DNA from: Larix kaempferi
Lineage: Eukaryota; Streptophyta; Pinopsida; Pinales; Pinaceae
Length of the DNA: 64,000 nt
Assembly (NCBI GenBank): GCA_027924585.1
Contig: BSBM01000179.1
Coordinates: 9,234,501-9,298,500, forward strand
Direction: 5' to 3'
How positions within the stretch are numbered: the stretch's first letter is position 1; every line of letters starts with the position of its first letter. This document shows, one piece after another, positions 59,586 to 64,000 of this stretch. Both the position numbers and the translations under genes were made by a program. The notes under the pieces were generated by a model. The model made no database searches. It was given only the letters and a program-made list of their open reading frames with translations, and was not told where the DNA came from.

Positions 59586-61181
59586 TAAACCTAGCTATAG
59601 AGTGGCTTGGCTTAGAGGTGGTGTTCATTTTGTTGTGCATTAGTTGTATATTCCCTTTCCTTATATAAATCATGCCCAACTTGGGGGTGGAAATTGTGTT
59701 GAGATAATTGATGAGAACAGTTGGCCTATGGTTGGGTGGAACGTTGCAGTTGCATAGCTAGTTGCTTGGTACAACTTCACCATGAAGATAAGTATTCTCT
59801 ATGTGTATTAAATTCTGCAATGTTTTTAATTATTGATTGTTCTGATTATGCTAATAAATGCATGCTAGATGTGTAGTAACATAGTTTAATTTTTTATGTG
59901 TATGTTTATATTAGCATGCTTCTGCACATATGCATTTTATTTGTATTGCTATGAATTTTTTCATGATGAATGGGGCTGAGTTTGAAAAACATCATATTTT
60001 TAGTCATGTTCCCTTCCTTGAGTTGGATCCATGGGAGGGGACGTGACATGCAGGGAACCCCTAAGGTAGATAAAAAATAGATGTATATCATATGTCTCAA
60101 GTACCAAAAGCACTTCCCACTTGTAGTCACCCATGTATATACCTAGGAAAATCAACTATGGCTACCACTTTATGAAACAACAATCGAGTAGAACAGTCAT
60201 AATTCAAGTTTGTATGTTTGGGTAGGGAACATGCGAAATATGTCAAACATTTGAATCCTAGATAGGAGGTGTCACCCCCAGGACTTTCCAACTGACCAGG
60301 ACCCTTACACACAATAACCCACTAAGTACACCAAGTGGGGATATCTCTCAAATGCGCCTAGCTTGACCTTGTGCTTGACTCATGTGTTATATTATCTTTC
60401 CCTGCAAGCATCTCTCACTACCAATGGATTTTCACTCTTTAGCGACTCTAGTTGATTTATATGGCCTTGGATAGTGTCCTCTCTAATCCTAATACAAGGC
60501 CCTACTCTCTAAGCTAATAACGGTTTGCTACACCAAAAAGAAAAATGTCTAATATGTTTTAACTAAGTGCTTTTCTTTTATGGTTTTTTATTACTCAAGC
60601 AGGTATATGAAGTGAGACCTGGTTATGTGAAAGACTATAGAAACAAAAGATAGAAAATATGCAAGAATGAGATGCACTTCTTTTCCATTTGATGAACTTC
60701 TATATATGGGAGAGAAGAGATTTGTTTTCCTCTTTCAATCAAACCATTACATTCAACCTAAAAAATCCCAACAAGAATATGAAGACACTCCAAAATAAAA
60801 TCTAATCACAAGCACTCCTTTTATGCAATTAAACCAAAATCAAGCATGCTAAATAATAAGCTATGCACATGAAAAATTTGTAAAAATCCTTTTGTTTTTC
60901 CTTTTTGTTTATAAAATAAAAACAATAATATGCATGCAACAAGAAGCTTCGGGTATTCAAACTCGGCAAGACAAAACAATGATCAATAGGACAACTAGGG
61001 ACCACCGAAACTTGTTGGAACATAATTCCCATCTAGACCTTGGTTAATAATCCTTGCATAAGGTTCCAAGTGTTTAATGTAAGTTGTTCCATGGTTTGGA
61101 TTCATAGTGCCTAGTCTAGGGGGTTTGTCCACATATTAGACTAGTGGTTTGTCATTATAGCCACGTTTGTCCACAAGTGTG

Positions 61182-61781
61182 TGTTGATGTATATGTAACT
61201 TCGAAATGTATTTCATTTGTGTATTTTATATATATATTTATTGTACCCTTATAAGAGATGTGTTATTCCTCTATAAGGATGTGTCATCACGTGGATTGAC
61301 AAGTGTCACAAGTGTGTGTACTTGCCGATGGGTTATTAGACCACCATGTGGGGTTGGCCCTGAATTATATATAATATAATGTGGATGTACCTAGCTAGAC
61401 AAGTCGGCCCCATAAGGTCACTGGGCAAAAAGGTTAGTATAAATAGAGATCGGAGATCTCTATTTTACTCACTCGGAAAAGTATCTCACTCTCACTCAGA
61501 AAGTGGCGCACTAGTGAGGAGGAGCATCATCTGATACTAGGAGACTATCTCAGTGTTATTTGGCTGTACTTTGGTTGAGCCATTGCTCTCTCTATCTCTG
61601 AGGAAGTTGTGGGGTTTTTCACCTTAGGGTTTTCTCCATGGAAACTCTGTGTCTCTTGTCTCTTATGCTTTTGATTCTTGTGATGCTTGTCATATTGTGA
61701 TTGTCATGCATTGATATACTGTATATGTTATTCTCTCAGCAAAGATCCTAGAGTATTGTGAATTAATGCTCAAAATTAAAA
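61182..61781 (+). repeat. 5' LTR of element F
   Basis: 600 bp from TGTTGATGTATATGTAAC to AATTAAAA. The usual terminal CA has become AA. It aligns with the reverse complement of the E LTRs and includes one GGGTTATTAGACC module. Confidence 0.92.
61438..61445 (+). promoter_or_regulatory. TATA box in element F LTR
   Basis: TATAAATA about 110 bp after the GGGTTATTAGACC module and followed by the palindrome-like AGAGATCGGAGATCTCT. It is the probable core promoter of the element. Confidence 0.6.
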
Positions 61782-61793
61782 TGGTATCAGAGC
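61782..61793 (+). other. Primer-binding site of element F, tRNA-iMet
   Basis: TGGTATCAGAGC abutting the LTR. Confidence 0.93.
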
Positions 61794-62356
61794 TAACCTG
61801 AGAAGAAGACATTTTGCAGTGACGGAAGCTTGAGTTTCTTGTTTATTGGGTTTCTCTCCACAGATTTTTGAAAATCAGTATAGTAGATTGAATCTACTCA
61901 TCAAGGCGCATCTATCTGTCCAATTAGAATTCAATTCCGAGCATTTTCAGATTTGGCCCTAAATATTAGGGTTTCCACAAAAATAGGAATTTTGGGAATC
62001 TGAAGGCACAGCTGGAAGCTCCTTGCAAAAATCGAAGTTTAGAGCTTTGGATCGAGATTTTTGGCTGGATAGATCGCTCGGAAACTCAAGCCCTAATTCA
62101 AGGCTCTCCCTAGTGAACCCGGGAGGACAAAAAGGCAATTCTGAAGGGAAAAACCTTGTTGATCTCAAATTCTGAATACACCAGGCTGATAATCTCATCA
62201 AGGTGCATCTTTCTATCCTTTCAAAAATTTGAAATTCACATTTTGAATTTTTAGGGTTTTTCCGACAAACCCTAATCCGGGACGAGATCCAGTTTTCAAC
62301 ATCTCTAGTGGTAAGATCTAAATCTTTTCTATTTCCATTTGAAGTACTCTTTAAAG
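61794..62356 (+). other. Element F leader with splice-like donor
   Basis: 563-bp leader. A donor-like GTAAGATC starts at 62311. An acceptor-like TATAG ends at 62424 inside gag. The 114 bp between them includes the gag ATG, in the same arrangement as E. No coding sequence. Confidence 0.65.
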
Positions 62357-64000
62357 ATGTCTCTCTACACCAAGCTTGAGAATAAGCTTGAAGGGGCTGA
62401 TAACTTCCGAGCCTGGAAGTATAGGATTGGGTTAATCTTGGAAGAGAATGAATTGGACTCATATGTGAAAGAAGACATCCCTATCCCAGAGGATGAAGAG
62501 GCCAAGGTATTGCATAAGAAGAACTTGGTCAAGGCAAAGATAATCATTGTTGATTCCATCAAAGACCATCTCATACCCCATGTGTCTTCTCTTAAGACAC
62601 CCAAGGAGGTGTTTGAATCTTTGACCAAGCTATTTGAAGGAAAGAACATAAATCAGAAGATGACCCTGCGGAACCAATTGAAAGGAGTAAAGTTTCAAAA
62701 TGGAGAAACCATTCAATCCTATTTTTCAAGGGTCTCCCAGATCAAGGAACAACTAAAAGTAGTGGATGAAATGGTGGAGAATGGTGAAGTGGTGATGACC
62801 ACTCTAAATGGCCTGCTCAGGTCATGGGATTCCTTCATTCAAGGAAGTTGTGAAAGGAAGAAGTTGATCTCCTTCAACAGATTGCGGGAAGAATGCTCTC
62901 AAGAAGAAGCTAGACTTATAGCTCATGAGGAAAAGATGGGAGGTGAAGATCAAGCTCTTGCAGCTCACACCAAAAGAAGCAAAACCAAGAAGGGGCACAC
63001 TCGCCACAATAGATCCTATCAAAAGAGTAAGAAGGACCTAAGATGCTTCACATGCAATGAGAAGGGACACTTTGCCTCAGATTGTCCCAAGAACAAAAGG
63101 GATAATAACAACAATAAGAAGAGGAAGGGCAGCAAAAGAAGGTTTCATGCTCATGCTGTCGAAGATGATGAACCCCCAAAGAAGAAGGCTAGGGCATAAA
63201 TTGATAGTGATAATGACTCATCAAGTGAAGAAGAGTATGTTCTGATCTCTGCTCTTACAGGTACTATCTCTCATGGTTGTAATGATTGGTTAATTGATAA
63301 TGGGGCTTCCAAACACATGACTGGGTTTAAGGAATCTTTTGTGAACCTATTCGAACATGGATCACCCCATAAGGTGAAACTTGGGGATGATTATCAATAC
63401 CCAATCAAAGGAAGTGGTGAAGCCTCCTACAACCTAGATTCTGGAAAATCCTTGAAGATGAAAGAAGTCCTTTATGTACCTGGGCTCAAGAAGAACTTAC
63501 ACTCCATCTCTGCATTGGATGCAAAAGGTATGAGGGTTGCATTTGTGGATGGACAAGTCCTAATGTGGCCAAAGGGAAAGAACATAGATGATGCAGTAGT
63601 GATTGGAGAGCAAGAGGGAGGTTTGTATAAATTGAAGGGACAACCTGAACATGGCATGGTGCATGAATCCATGGAGCCAAGTGAACTTTGGCATAGAAGA
63701 CTTGCTCATATGCACTATAGAGCACTTCCAATTGCAAGCAAGGTAGTAGAGGGTCTTCCTGAAATCAAGACCAAACATGAAGGTGTTTGCAAAGGATGTG
63801 CAAAAGGTAAGAATATTAAGAAGGCTTTCCCAAGCAGTGAAAGCAAGGCAAAAGACATCCTGGAAATCATCCACTCAGATGTATGTGGTCCTATGTCATC
63901 CAGTTCCGTGAGTGGGTATGTTTACTATGTCTCATTTATTGATGACTTATCCAGGAAGACTTGGGTATACTTCTTGAAGAGCAAAGATGAGGTGTTTGAT
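62357..64000 (+). pseudogene. Element F gag-protease-integrase (partial, one nonsense codon)
   Basis: Frame from ATG 62357 with MSLYTKLENKLEGADNF. It has LEENELDSYV, the gag domain, and zinc knuckle CFTCNEKGHFASDC. After a TAA at 63197-63199 it is open to the window end. Protease reads DNGASKH (63296) where DSGASKH is normal. The integrase zinc region is WHRRLAHMHY...CKGCAKGK. The first catalytic Asp is intact (HSDVCGP, codon 63878). So the only block to translation in 1.6 kb is one stop, plus a protease Ser-to-Asn change next to the catalytic Asp. RT lies beyond the window. Confidence 0.94.

Larger units (their letters stand above)
58292..61181. other. 2.9-kb region without recognised gene
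   Basis: AT-rich sequence with no retroelement domain I can identify. A TGTAACACCCCGATTTTGAC at 58640-58659 resembles the start of many plant gypsy LTRs, but I could not find a matching end, primer site or second copy in the window. A 103-codon frame lies at 59274-59585. The rest has only short frames on both strands. It may be old, fragmented LTR DNA. Confidence 0.5.
61182..64000 (+). mobile_element. Element F: Ty1-copia retrotransposon, 5' half (runs off the window)
   Basis: LTR (61182-61781), tRNA-iMet primer site, leader and gag-protease-integrase are in order on the + strand. Sequence matches E closely from leader through integrase, so F and E are one family. Only the 5' half is in the window; target duplication is untestable (left flank GTGTG at 61177-61181). 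Confidence 0.95.

Overview
This window looks like heterochromatin-type DNA from a large plant nuclear genome. It is AT-rich, and almost all of it is LTR retrotransposons nested inside one another. I found no credible single-copy host gene. The element types (plant Ty1-copia, a chromodomain-bearing Ty3-gypsy element, and an Athila/Tat-like Ty3-gypsy element with an extra 3' ORF and a degraded tRNA-Asp-type primer site) and the initiator-Met primer sites fit a seed plant with a large, repeat-rich genome, possibly a gymnosperm. That last point is inference.

Layout. Positions 1-7752 are a tandem macro-satellite with a unit of about 1.73 kb (four units plus part of a fifth). It is joined through a 5-bp filler to the truncated 5' LTR of a large gypsy element, A (7758-56788, + strand, 2.75-kb LTRs). 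A's 5' untranslated region and gag are split by two independent insertions. The first is copia element C (10491-31214, - strand, target duplication ATTAG). C is split by copia element D (14742-28429, + strand, duplication GCAGG), and D is split by copia element E (18975-26226, - strand, duplication GTCGT/GTTGT). The second is chromovirus B (31669-44761, - strand, very long 4.15-kb LTRs, duplication AGAAG). With the insertions removed, A's gag reads through the B site in one frame, and D's polyprotein reads through the E site in one frame. This confirms the nesting order A, then C, then D, then E, with B inserted separately into A.

Right of A lies the 3' end of another copia element, G (56789-58291, + strand). 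Next come 2.9 kb without a recognised gene (58292-61181). The last feature is a fifth copia element, F (61182 to the window end, + strand), a close relative of E with only one nonsense codon in the visible 1.6 kb of coding sequence.

How the parts work. Each copia element has LTR, tRNA-iMet primer-binding site, a single gag-protease-integrase-RT-RNaseH reading frame, a 3' untranslated region rich in tandem repeats, polypurine tract and LTR. C is defective: it keeps only a scrap of gag plus RT/RNaseH. The missing middle is replaced by about 1.5 kb of sequence that does not look like a retroelement and contains exon-like blocks. C also lacks, to the base, a segment that in E, F and D is bounded by splice-like GTAAG...TATAG, so it may descend from a spliced RNA. 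These points, and the independent amplification of different short repeats in the same 3' region of C, D, E and G, are the least ordinary things seen here. All boundaries, frames and divergence estimates were read by eye.
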